A program made the translations under genes and the position numbers. From an uncultured Clostridia bacterium (GTDB taxonomy: Bacteria > Bacillota > Clostridia > Christensenellales > Borkfalkiaceae): 50,800 nt of DNA. The notes under the pieces were generated by a model. The model was not told the DNA's origin and did not search any database. It saw only the letters and a program-made list of their open reading frames with translations. The DNA lies in NCBI GenBank assembly GCA_947632015.1, contig CANRNP010000007.1, positions 1-50,800 on the forward strand, written 5' to 3'. Of this stretch, positions 7,543 to 15,658 are shown piece after piece. Within the stretch, counting starts at the first letter, position 1, and each line of letters opens with the position of its first letter.

Positions 7543-7941
7543 TCAATCGGTTGCCGAAAATTCGGCGTAGAGCAATTTCCCGCCGAGAAGGTATTGCAAG
7601 ATGACCGCGCCGTGCTCGTAGCGGAACGCAATGCTCCGCTCCTTCCCTTCCGCGGGGAAGGAAAAGGAGATCGTTTCGCCGTCCAGGCGGTAGCCGCCCG
7701 AAAATTCGCCTGTTTTGCCCCCGCTCTCGGCGTAAGAGAGGGTGAACGAGCCGTCGCCCGAAAGGGTGAGTTTTACGTCGTCGAAGCGACCGAGCAGATC
7801 GTCACTTCCGAAAAGCAGTTTTTTGCAACGGTACTCCGCCGCATAGGGGCGGGAGATGTCTTTTAAGGAGCTCATTTCGCCGACGTCGCACCCCGTGAGC
7901 AGCGCGCAGGCAAGGAGCAAGGCTCCGCACAGTTTTCTCAT
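7543..7941 (-). CDS. Small lipoprotein, unknown function
   Basis: The 132-residue product has a clear lipoprotein signal, MRKLCGALLLACALLTGC, then about 110 residues rich in beta-strand pattern (KLTLSGDGSFTLSYAESGG, GGYRLDGETISFSF, SIAFRYEHGAVILQYLLGG). This looks like a small lipocalin-like beta protein of the kind often annotated as a hypothetical lipoprotein. ATG 7941 has no Shine-Dalgarno; a CATACT -10-like hexamer sits 6 nt upstream, so it may be leaderless. A perfect palindromic terminator separates it from the upstream gene. Family not recognised with certainty. Confidence 0.75.
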   Translation of the reverse strand: MRKLCGALLLACALLTGCDVGEMSSLKDISRPYAAEYRCKKLLFGSDDLLGRFDDVKLTLSGDGSFTLSYAESGGKTGEFSGGYRLDGETISFSFPAEGKERSIAFRYEHGAVILQYLLGGKLLYAEFSATD

Positions 7942-7976
7942 GCACGCAGTATGCGCAACCGAAAGAAAATCAACCG

Positions 7977-8004
7977 AAAAAAACACGGCGCGCCGTGTTT
8001 TTTT
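7977..8004. terminator. Perfect 28-bp palindromic terminator
   Basis: Seven A, CACGGCG, CGCCGTG, seven T form a perfect palindrome that ends on the last base of the C_GCAxxG gene stop codon. It can terminate in either direction. Confidence 0.85.
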
Positions 8005-8447
8005 CAAAGTTTTCCCTCTTCTTTTAAGATCGTTTCGAGAATATCCGCCGCGTCGCGGATGAGTTCGGGGCAAGGGCGTTTGCGGTAGTATTCGGGCGTA
8101 CGCTCCTCCGCCTTGGCGGAAGTGTCCGCCGCGATCCCCGCGCCCGCGAGAAGCTCGCCGCAGACGACGCTGCCGTTCTTTTCGGCAAATGCCCGCGCGA
8201 ACTTTTGCACCAGCCCGTAAAGTTCGCTCTTGGAGCGTTCGGGGAAGAAGAGCCCGATCGCCATGACCGCGCCCGAAACGGCGCCGCAGGTAAGACGGAG
8301 CCTGCCCATTCCGCCGCCGAACGGACGGGCGGCGTTGCGCAGAAACGTTTCGTCGGCGCAAAGCGCGTCGGAAAAGGCGAGCAAAACCGCCTGCGTGCAG
8401 TTTTCTCCGCGGAAGAAATTCTCCCGCGCGCGCTCGCCCCTCGTCAT
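8004..8447 (-). CDS. C_GCAxxG_C_C family protein
   Basis: ATG 8447 overlaps the upstream stop in an ATGA arrangement, which favours it over an ATG four codons earlier; 147 residues. The signature runs GENCTQAVLLAF, then RPFGGGMGRLRLTCGAVSGA, then two further cysteines (SVVCGELL, KRPCPELI), matching the C_GCAxxG_C_C redox-type family, which is usually small, cytoplasmic and of unknown function, sometimes with iron-sulfur or redox partners. Translational coupling to the metallohydrolase gene upstream suggests a shared process. What it does is not known. Confidence 0.88.
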   Translation of the reverse strand: MTRGERARENFFRGENCTQAVLLAFSDALCADETFLRNAARPFGGGMGRLRLTCGAVSGAVMAIGLFFPERSKSELYGLVQKFARAFAEKNGSVVCGELLAGAGIAADTSAKAEERTPEYYRKRPCPELIRDAADILETILKEEGKL

Positions 8448-9226
8448 ATCTCGTACCATTCCCCTTCCACGGGTTGGATCGCCCGCGCCCCCGGAAGATA
8501 TTTTTCGACGGTCGGCGCGAACTTTTTCGTGCGGACGGCGCGCGTGAACGGGGGAAAAGCGTCGTCGAAATGATCGATCATCACCGCTTTGGGCGAAAAC
8601 TCTCTGAGGAAGCGGACGATGTATTTGTGCATCCGCGCCCGACCCTGATAGGGAAGCACGAGCAGGTCCGCCCCTTCGGGATACTCCGCGTTTTCGTCCA
8701 TTCCGGCAGAGCCGAGCACCATGATCTTCTTCCCTTCGGCGGAAAATTCGAGCGCGTAAATATCGCTCTCTTCGAGTTTGAAGCGTTTGACCGTTTTTGC
8801 GAGCTCTATTCCCCTGCGGAAATGACGGAGATAGGTGCAGGGGGACAGCGCGACGGAGAGCACCGTCGGCGCGTCGAACTTGCAGTGACGGCTTTGAAAG
8901 GTGTGCACGGTGATCTCCCCCACCGTGAGCTTTTCGTTTGCGGCGAGCGGGATCATTCTGCCGTCGGGGATCCCGTTTTCCTGCGCGATGCGGATCCCGT
9001 TCTCCGACACGAACACCGTTTTCAAGCCGTGTTCGAGCAGGTGCGAAATGTCGCGGAAATGGTCGAAATGGGGGTGCGTGATGAACGCCGCGTCTGCGGC
9101 GGCGAGTTCTTCGACGGGGACGGGGGGCAACTTACGGTTATATTCTTTCAAGTACGGGTCGACGAGAATGCGCGTTTTTCCCGCTTCGATGAGCAGGGTA
9201 GCAGCACCGTACCATTTGATCCTCAT
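8444..9226 (-). CDS. MBL-fold metallohydrolase (UlaG-like)
   Basis: The start is ATG 9226 (MRIKWYGAATLLIEAG) with TTTGGAGAG upstream; the longer open frame has no support. The 260-residue protein carries the metal motif THPHFDHF (His51, His53, Asp55, His56), the strand pattern of the metallo-beta-lactamase fold and DENAEYPEGADLLVLPYQG near the end. This subgroup is annotated as L-ascorbate-6-phosphate lactonase-like or Zn-dependent hydrolase of the beta-lactamase fold. It is probably cytoplasmic. It is coupled by a 4-bp overlap to the C_GCAxxG gene. Confidence 0.88.
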   Translation of the reverse strand: MRIKWYGAATLLIEAGKTRILVDPYLKEYNRKLPPVPVEELAAADAAFITHPHFDHFRDISHLLEHGLKTVFVSENGIRIAQENGIPDGRMIPLAANEKLTVGEITVHTFQSRHCKFDAPTVLSVALSPCTYLRHFRRGIELAKTVKRFKLEESDIYALEFSAEGKKIMVLGSAGMDENAEYPEGADLLVLPYQGRARMHKYIVRFLREFSPKAVMIDHFDDAFPPFTRAVRTKKFAPTVEKYLPGARAIQPVEGEWYEI

Positions 9227-9256
9227 GGGGCACTCTCCAAAGGTAGCTTTGAGGGT

Positions 9257-9285
9257 ATTATAGCATTTCGTTGCGGAATTGGCAA
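9257..9285 (-). promoter_or_regulatory. Predicted sigma-A promoter of the metallohydrolase operon
   Basis: TTGCCA (9285-9280), 17-bp spacer, TATAAT (9262-9257) on the minus strand, with a leader of about 25 nt to ATG 9226. Confidence 0.75.
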
Positions 9286-9355
9286 TCCCGTTCGCGAAAA
9301 AATTTTCAAAAAAATCGCAAAACGAAGGGTTTTGGCAAGCGGTTAGAAATGGCAA

Positions 9356-9388
9356 GGGCTTCCCGCGCCGAAACGGCGCGGGAAGCCC
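9356..9388. terminator. Perfect 15-bp-stem hairpin downstream of the InlB/MBG lipoprotein gene
   Basis: GGGCTTCCCGCGCCG-aaa-CGGCGCGGGAAGCCC lies 48 bp after the stop at 9436. A cgtctttttt tract follows on the + strand side, so the stem could work on either strand; the T-tract on the minus side is weak. Confidence 0.65.
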
Positions 9389-9435
9389 CGTCTTTTTTCG
9401 CACGAAGCGGAAGATGCTCTTTTACGGAAAGAGGG

Positions 9436-12400
9436 TCATGCTTGCTTTTTCCACTGTCCGCCCTGGTAGAGATAATTCCCCGCCGTAAGTCCGCCGCAGT
9501 TAAGGGTAGAAGTGAAGAATGTTCCCGCTTTTCCGGAAAGATAACCCATGTAGTTTCCTCCGCATTCTGCATAGGTGGAATAATCTTCTTTGATCTGATT
9601 GCTCGTAAGCGCTCCCTCTTCAATTTGAAGGTTTGCCCCTTCGGCGCCGTTGAAATTCGCGCCGACTTTCCCGCCCGCAGCGACGACAAATGTCCCCTTT
9701 ATGGTGACGGTTGCGGGCGTTGCCGCCGTATAACCTAAATTCGGCTTTGTGCGATAGTTCTCCGCCACATGACTGACAGGATATGCCAGACCGTTATTCC
9801 CGTCCTTCCATTGTGTAAGAGATTTGTCCATGGAATAATTCCCGCTCCCGTAGGCATACAGTCCGCCGCCGTTTTCGACCGTCAAGGTCGTGTTTTTTTG
9901 CGTCGTAAAACTTGCGCCCGGAAGCAACTTCAATGCGATATCCTTGGGAATGTTGACGCTACCGGACAAGAGGTCGAATGCGAAATGTCCGGGAATGGGA
10001 ACTTGCAAGCCGGAAGTAGTTGCACTTCCCATTGTTACCTCGATAGACATGGCGCCGAATATTACCGTCCCTTCGATGTCGAAATGAACTTTACCGTCAT
10101 TTTCGGTAACATACTTCGTAACTTGCCCCGCGGAAAGTAACATAAGCGCATTCGATGTTCCCACGAAAGTGATCACGCCGTTTTGCGCGCTACCATTTGC
10201 CGTCAAAGCAACGCGGAGGGAATAGGTGGCGCCTGCTTGCACATGCAGTTTTGCAATAAAGCTGCTCGCCGTATATTGATTGAGCGGGAATACGATATTA
10301 CGAACACATGTCGAAATCGCACCGCCCTTCCAGCCGGGGACACAGAAAGGTTCCCATACCGTGGAGCCGCTCTCCGCGAACACTTCCCCGTCGCCGTAGG
10401 TAAAGCCCATGCTCTCGAAGGTAGCTCCGCTCTTTACGGAAACCTTTGCATCTTTTGCAAGGGAGAGGCTTCCGTATTGATTGCCTCTGACATTGCTCGA
10501 TTCATTCGAATTCGATACGCGGTACGCATTGACGATCAGTTTGCCGTTTACGACAAGTTCGCCCGCGGGAAGGGTGAGGGTAACATAACCCGTAGGCGAA
10601 ACTGCCGCAAAACCCGTGCTTGCATTCTTTTGTTCGGTTACGCCCGTATCATCCGCGCCGTAGGGCACAAGCAGGGTTGCGCCTGCTTTTATCGTATAAT
10701 AAGCAGGGTCGGGATAGACGACCTTCGCAATCTCCGCCCCCGCAAAGGAGGTATTGTACTTCACCGTTGCCGTTTTTCCGCTATCGAGCAGTTTGAGCGC
10801 GTCCTCCGCGGTATAGAGCTTGCCGTCGACGTCTACGCTCTTCCATTTGAAGTAAACGCTCCCGCTGAGCGGCGCCGCGCCGCCCGCCTCTGTTTTGATC
10901 TCGAAATAATCGTTCTCTACGACGGTCAGCTCCCAGGTTACGGCATACGTTCCGCCGACGGCGAAAGTGATGTTCCCGTTCGCCGTAAAGGTATAATAAC
11001 TCTTCGCCTCATCCGTCGGAGCGGCGCCCTTTTCGTCGGCGATCTGCATGGTGCAGGTGGAAATTCCGTCTGCCGAAGCGTTGCTTTGATAGTCCGCCTC
11101 GCCGCCCGTAACGGTGAGCGTGAACACGCTTTTGCGGGTGGAGAAAGTGACTTCCGTTTCAACGTCGTTGATGTTAGCGCGGTCGGTATTGTAAAAGAGC
11201 GGATATGTCTGTTCGCCGAGTTTCAGCGCTTGGGTCTCGTCCGCCCAGAAGAAGTTTTCGGGCAGGGGCACGTCTTTCAGCGTTTTGCCGAATGCGTTCA
11301 CCTGATCTTCGACCTTCGCTTCTGCCCCTTCGGGAAGGGAGATCGTCATTTTCTGTACGGTGATGCGGAACGTCTCGGTATCGCCCGTGTAGTTTTCGCC
11401 TTCTTCGAGCCGTACGGTAACGTTGAGCGCATTCCCTTCGGCGACCGTCGTAAAGCGGTTATTCGAATAGACGATCGTCTCGTCCTCAGGATTGTTCGAA
11501 GTGGCTCCGCTCTCGATCTTCTGTTCGGCGCCCGTATAGGTGTATTCCTTTTGAACGCCGCTCACATCGAGCTTGCCCGCGGCTTTGTTCACGGTGAATT
11601 CCGCCGTTTCGCCCGCCGCAAAGGAATAGTTCGCGGCACGCAGTCGGGAAAGATCCGCCTTTACGGTATATTTGCCCGCGGTGAAATGCTCGCCCGTGAA
11701 AGGCGCGCCGTTGCGCGTGTAAGAAAGGGCGTTCCCCGTGCGGGTGATCGCCGTCTCGTCCTCGCCGTCGATAAATCCTTCGAAGGTGAGCACGAGCGCG
11801 GGCGTCTGTCCGTAGGTGAACGAATCGCCGACGGAAATGACGGGGACGAGCTCCTTTTTCGCGACCGAGAACGAACAGGTCAATTCGCCCGCGATGAGGT
11901 AGTTTTCCGTCTCGCCGAACACGGCGGTCAGGCGGTAATTCCCCGCAGGAAGAGGCTCGCCCTGCCCGCCGTCGTAGCGGAATTCGGGCGTAAGCGGGAT
12001 GGTCTCCGCCGTTTCTTCATAGACGAAACCCTCGTATCCGCACCGGATTTCGGGCGTTTCCCCATAGACGTATGCCGTCTTATCGGTGGAGAGCGTCACC
12101 GTGAGGGATGCCTTCCGCACGCGGAAGGAAACGGACGGGATCTGCGGGAAGGAATAATTTTCCGCAGAGAGTTTCTCTGCCGCCACGCGCACGGTGTATT
12201 CGCCCGCGGTGAAATGTTCGCCCGTGAAAGGTTCTTCGCCCTTCTGATAGACGAATACGCCCTCGCCGAGCGAGACTACCTCGCCGGATTCGCCCGGCGC
12301 GAATCCCGTGAAGGTAAGCGCAGGCGCGGGCGTCTGCCCGTAAACGATCTCCTTTACCCGCAGCGACGCCGAGAGCGGCTTTTTCGTTACCTCGAAGGAG

Positions 12401-13620
12401 ACGGGCGCGATTTCCGGAACGGCATAATTTTTCAGTTCGCCGACGACCGCCGACACGGTGTACTGCCCGGCGGGAAGATACCCCTCGCCGCGGACGTAAT
12501 CGGCGCCGTCTTTGCTGTATTTGAATGCGATCCCAAGATCGTCCGAACGATCTCCGCGCGCCAGATTTTCACAGCTGAGCCACGGGGAGACTTCGTTGCC
12601 GTAGACGTAAGACTCCTTAGCGCCCAACGTCACGTTCACCGCCCGCTTGGCAACGGTGAAGTTCCCTTCCGCCGTCGCTTCCGCATGCAAAGAACCGTAT
12701 GTAGCCGTCACTTTCAGACGGAGGGAATAGCTGCCCGCGTCTTTTAAGAGCGCGTAGTTCTCCTGCCCGTAGACGCCCTGCGCGCCGTCCGACCATTCGT
12801 AAACGTAATCGGGTCCGATCGGGAGCCCTTCGACGCGCACGCGGTTGGTATTGCCGTAAACCATTCCTTCGGCGGCGGTGAGCGTGGGCGTGCCGAGACC
12901 GATCGAGCAGGCGGCGTAGAGGTCAACATCCTTTGCGGGCATCTTCATCTCCCCGTCCGCGGGCGTCTGCAACGCTTCGTCCGTAAACCAGCCTCCGAAG
13001 GTGAGGAAGGAGGGAAGAGAGGGCGCGCCGAGTTGCAACGTTTCGCCGTAACGCACAGTTTCGGTGAGAACGTTTCGGGGAAGGTGCTTCTTCACGGAAT
13101 AGACGTTCGCGGCATAGTAGCCGTAAACGGTGGTATCTGCAACGATGGGCTCATTGAGATCGCGGCTCCAATGATCGAAGGTATAACCCTCGAAAACGGG
13201 AAGCCCGTCGGGAGCCGTCGCGAGCTCTCCCTTCTTTACCTGCTGTTCCTCGGTGAACACCGTCTCGCCGTCATGGTCCAGAACGAACTTCACCGTGCAG
13301 AGCTCCCCGCTCTGCGCCTTACGGACCGCCCGGAATACGGCATAGAAGGTGACATCCCCCGTTACCGTGTACGTTCCGACCGTTTCGCCGTCTTTTTCCG
13401 TGCTCCATCCGCGAAAGACGTAATCATACTCCTCGTCGGAAGGTTTCTGGGGCGGGGTCACGACGAGGGAGAAAACGAGCTCCTTGCCCTCCTCCGCTTC
13501 CACCGTTTTGACGACGGCGTCCCCGTTGACGAACGTTGCCGTATATTTGTCCGTTCCGCCGCATCCGGCGAACGCGAACACGATACAAAGCAACAACGAG
13601 ATCCATAAAACTTTTTTCAT
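9436..13620 (-). CDS. Large surface lipoprotein with InlB B-type and MBG repeats
   Basis: The 1394-residue protein opens with a lipobox signal (MKKVLWISLLLCIVFAFAGC) behind AGGAGAAGTTT. Residues about 25-230 hold three InlB B / Flg_new-like repeats (GWSTEKDGETVGTYTV, FDHWSRDL, FGGWFTDEALQTP). About 240-760 hold a run of MBG-type Ig-like repeats, each with Y-G-Q-T-P or Y-G-E-T-P starts, F-T-G-E-H-F-T-A-G-x-Y-T-V and E-N-Y ends. The remaining 600 residues are Thr/Gly-rich and fit beta-helical sequence (SLSLAKDAKVSVKSGATFES, VTIKGTFVVAAGGKVGANF). It is probably an adhesin or stalk protein on the cell surface. It lies 68 bp after the leucine-rich-repeat gene and may be co-transcribed. Confidence 0.85.
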   Translation of the reverse strand: MKKVLWISLLLCIVFAFAGCGGTDKYTATFVNGDAVVKTVEAEEGKELVFSLVVTPPQKPSDEEYDYVFRGWSTEKDGETVGTYTVTGDVTFYAVFRAVRKAQSGELCTVKFVLDHDGETVFTEEQQVKKGELATAPDGLPVFEGYTFDHWSRDLNEPIVADTTVYGYYAANVYSVKKHLPRNVLTETVRYGETLQLGAPSLPSFLTFGGWFTDEALQTPADGEMKMPAKDVDLYAACSIGLGTPTLTAAEGMVYGNTNRVRVEGLPIGPDYVYEWSDGAQGVYGQENYALLKDAGSYSLRLKVTATYGSLHAEATAEGNFTVAKRAVNVTLGAKESYVYGNEVSPWLSCENLARGDRSDDLGIAFKYSKDGADYVRGEGYLPAGQYTVSAVVGELKNYAVPEIAPVSFEVTKKPLSASLRVKEIVYGQTPAPALTFTGFAPGESGEVVSLGEGVFVYQKGEEPFTGEHFTAGEYTVRVAAEKLSAENYSFPQIPSVSFRVRKASLTVTLSTDKTAYVYGETPEIRCGYEGFVYEETAETIPLTPEFRYDGGQGEPLPAGNYRLTAVFGETENYLIAGELTCSFSVAKKELVPVISVGDSFTYGQTPALVLTFEGFIDGEDETAITRTGNALSYTRNGAPFTGEHFTAGKYTVKADLSRLRAANYSFAAGETAEFTVNKAAGKLDVSGVQKEYTYTGAEQKIESGATSNNPEDETIVYSNNRFTTVAEGNALNVTVRLEEGENYTGDTETFRITVQKMTISLPEGAEAKVEDQVNAFGKTLKDVPLPENFFWADETQALKLGEQTYPLFYNTDRANINDVETEVTFSTRKSVFTLTVTGGEADYQSNASADGISTCTMQIADEKGAAPTDEAKSYYTFTANGNITFAVGGTYAVTWELTVVENDYFEIKTEAGGAAPLSGSVYFKWKSVDVDGKLYTAEDALKLLDSGKTATVKYNTSFAGAEIAKVVYPDPAYYTIKAGATLLVPYGADDTGVTEQKNASTGFAAVSPTGYVTLTLPAGELVVNGKLIVNAYRVSNSNESSNVRGNQYGSLSLAKDAKVSVKSGATFESMGFTYGDGEVFAESGSTVWEPFCVPGWKGGAISTCVRNIVFPLNQYTASSFIAKLHVQAGATYSLRVALTANGSAQNGVITFVGTSNALMLLSAGQVTKYVTENDGKVHFDIEGTVIFGAMSIEVTMGSATTSGLQVPIPGHFAFDLLSGSVNIPKDIALKLLPGASFTTQKNTTLTVENGGGLYAYGSGNYSMDKSLTQWKDGNNGLAYPVSHVAENYRTKPNLGYTAATPATVTIKGTFVVAAGGKVGANFNGAEGANLQIEEGALTSNQIKEDYSTYAECGGNYMGYLSGKAGTFFTSTLNCGGLTAGNYLYQGGQWKKQA

Positions 13621-13688
13621 AAACTTCTCCTATTCGGATTTTTCTCCTGTATTTCTTCGCCCCGCGGCAAAACCGCCGAGGGGGCAGT

Positions 13689-15464
13689 TCACCCTTTGCG
13701 CCAAAAATGCGCGGCGTACCGATCGCTCAGCTCGTCCGCCGCGTCCTCCGGATCGGCGAGCCTTGCGGGAATCGCGGGATCGGCGTTTTGCATATCCGTC
13801 GTGAGCGAACGTTGCCAGCTGTTCGTATCGCGGAAGTATGCCGTTCCGAGCGCGATGCAACCGCCGAAGGCGAACTGCCCGATCGTCTGTACCGAGGCGG
13901 GGATGAGAATGCTTCTCAGCTTTTCGCATTTGAAGAAGCTATAATCGCCGAAGGAGACGAGCCTGCTCTCTTCGGGGATCGTAACCGTTTGGAGCGAAGT
14001 GCAATCGGAAAACGCCTCTTTGCCGATGGAGCGCAACGACTCCGGCAGGGAGATCTCTTCTATCGCGAGCCCGCGGAATGTCCGCTCCTCGATGCGCATT
14101 ACCCCTTCCGGCACCGTAATTTTTCCCGTGATCGCGGCGGGGACGAACAAGATCCCCGTCTTTGTGCCGTTGTAGAGGATCCCGTCGGCGGTGAAATATT
14201 CCTTGTTTTCCGCCGCGACCTCGACCGCTTTGAGGGAAGAGCAGCCGTCGAACGCCGACGTGTCGATCTCCGTCACCGTTGCGGGAAGGATGACGCGCTC
14301 CAACCCTTTGCAACCGTACAAAAGATATTTTTTGATGGAAGTCCCGCCCGTAAATTCGATGGTCTTTAAGGAATCGGGGACTTTGTTCTTATTATCGTAG
14401 TAGGAGACGGTGCCGAAGAGATAGCCGATGAAACTGTTTCCGTTCCACGAGCTTATCGTAGGATCGTACAGCGGCTCGGTGACGTCGTCCTGCCACATGC
14501 GGGGCAGAACGAGACGGTTGAGGGAAGTGCACCCTTCGAGCGCGCTCTTGCCGATGGAGACGACGTTCGCGGGGACGACGAGCTGTTCCAGCCCCGTGCA
14601 TCCGCGGAGCGCGAGCTCGTCGATCTTGGTGACCTGTCCGTGCAAAACGACTTCCGTGATCCCCGTATGCCCCGAATAAACGCCGTTCGGAAGCTCGGTG
14701 AATGCGGAAGGAAGGGTGACTTTGCCCGTCAACGCCGCCGGAACATGGATGAATTTCGTAACGCTCTTATCGAAGAGGATCCCCTCTTGGGAGGAGTACA
14801 TGGGATTTGCGGGTTCGACCGTGATCGAGGCGAGCGAAGAACAGCCTTCGAACGCGCCCCCGCCGATACTCGTGACTTTTGCGGGGATGAGGAGCGAGGT
14901 CAGGCGGCGGCAGCCCGAAAATGCCTTTCCGCCGATCTCCGTAAGATTTGCGGGAAGAACGACCGATTCGATCGTCTGCTGATCGCGGAAGGCGCCCTCC
15001 CCGATCGCCGTAACGGGATAGCCGAGATAATTTTCGGGAATGACCACCTGCGCGGGGATCGTGCCCGCAATGCCCGTAACGGTATAGGTATTCCCGTCCT
15101 CGAACTTATATTGCAGTGACTGCGTGCCCACCGTGCTGTATTTGCAGACGGTGCACAGATCTCCGCTCATCGAATGCGGGGCGTATTCGAGGCGCTGTTT
15201 GCAGACGAGACATTCCCGCCAGTGATACTCGGCGTCCGCCGTATAATTCCGGAAGGTGTGGGCGGTCATGGGGATCGTCTCCTCCATCGTATATCCGCAC
15301 GTCTTGCAGACGAGGACCTTCTTTCCTTCGTGCAGGCAGTTTGCCTCGGTCACAGTCGTCCAGCTGTCCGGAAATTCATGGATGTGTCCGCCGCAGGCGG
15401 AAGCGCCGAGGCAAAGGCTCGCCCCAAGAAGCGCCGCAACAATCCCTGCAAGTATTTTTTTCAT
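13689..15464 (-). CDS. BspA-type leucine-rich-repeat surface lipoprotein
   Basis: ATG 15464 has GGAGGGG upstream and begins a lipoprotein-like signal (MKKILAGIVAALLGASLCLGASAC); 591 residues. Residues about 25-120 are a Cys-rich region with CKTCGY, CLVCKQ and CTVCKYS, a zinc-ribbon-like head common in clostridial surface proteins. The rest is a ladder of BspA-type repeats of the form AFSGCRRLTSLLIPAKVTSIG. These LRR_5 repeats mediate binding in several host-associated bacteria. A direct ligand is not inferable. The last part (RDTNSWQRSLTTDMQN onward) resembles the usual C-terminal cap. Confidence 0.9.
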   Translation of the reverse strand: MKKILAGIVAALLGASLCLGASACGGHIHEFPDSWTTVTEANCLHEGKKVLVCKTCGYTMEETIPMTAHTFRNYTADAEYHWRECLVCKQRLEYAPHSMSGDLCTVCKYSTVGTQSLQYKFEDGNTYTVTGIAGTIPAQVVIPENYLGYPVTAIGEGAFRDQQTIESVVLPANLTEIGGKAFSGCRRLTSLLIPAKVTSIGGGAFEGCSSLASITVEPANPMYSSQEGILFDKSVTKFIHVPAALTGKVTLPSAFTELPNGVYSGHTGITEVVLHGQVTKIDELALRGCTGLEQLVVPANVVSIGKSALEGCTSLNRLVLPRMWQDDVTEPLYDPTISSWNGNSFIGYLFGTVSYYDNKNKVPDSLKTIEFTGGTSIKKYLLYGCKGLERVILPATVTEIDTSAFDGCSSLKAVEVAAENKEYFTADGILYNGTKTGILFVPAAITGKITVPEGVMRIEERTFRGLAIEEISLPESLRSIGKEAFSDCTSLQTVTIPEESRLVSFGDYSFFKCEKLRSILIPASVQTIGQFAFGGCIALGTAYFRDTNSWQRSLTTDMQNADPAIPARLADPEDAADELSDRYAAHFWRKG

Positions 15465-15534
15465 CTTTTCCCCTCCGTGGAAAGGTATCGTAACTGCCGC
15501 TTGCAACACGCCGCGCAACAGCAATACAAAAAAC

Positions 15535-15563
15535 AGTATAGCACGCTTTGAAAAATAATTCAA
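15535..15563 (-). promoter_or_regulatory. Predicted promoter of the LRR lipoprotein gene
   Basis: TTGAAT (15563-15558), 17-bp spacer, TATACT (15540-15535) on the minus strand. The leader to ATG 15464 is about 65 nt; no riboswitch fold is recognised in it. Confidence 0.7.
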
Positions 15564-15600
15564 CTATTTCACTCAACTTTCATCGAAACGGCAAGCAGGG

Positions 15601-15650
15601 AAAAAAAGCCTCCTCTCCGCGGACATTTTCGCGGAAAGAAGGCTTTTTTT
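15601..15650. terminator. Terminator hairpin of the ferritin-like gene
   Basis: AAAAAAAGCCT at 15601-15611 pairs with AGGCTTTTTTT at 15640-15650, and an inner CCGCG/CGCGG pair extends the stem. It lies 9 bp from the stop at 15659. A-run and T-run on either side allow use in both directions. Confidence 0.75.
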
Positions 15651-15658
15651 CATCGAAA

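Noticed and set aside
10183..12747. An 854-codon open frame on the + strand opposite the InlB/MBG lipoprotein
   Set aside because: It is Arg-rich and featureless; the minus-strand gene is well supported.
15465..15534. Riboswitch in the 65-nt leader of the LRR gene
   Set aside because: No known aptamer pattern was recognised.
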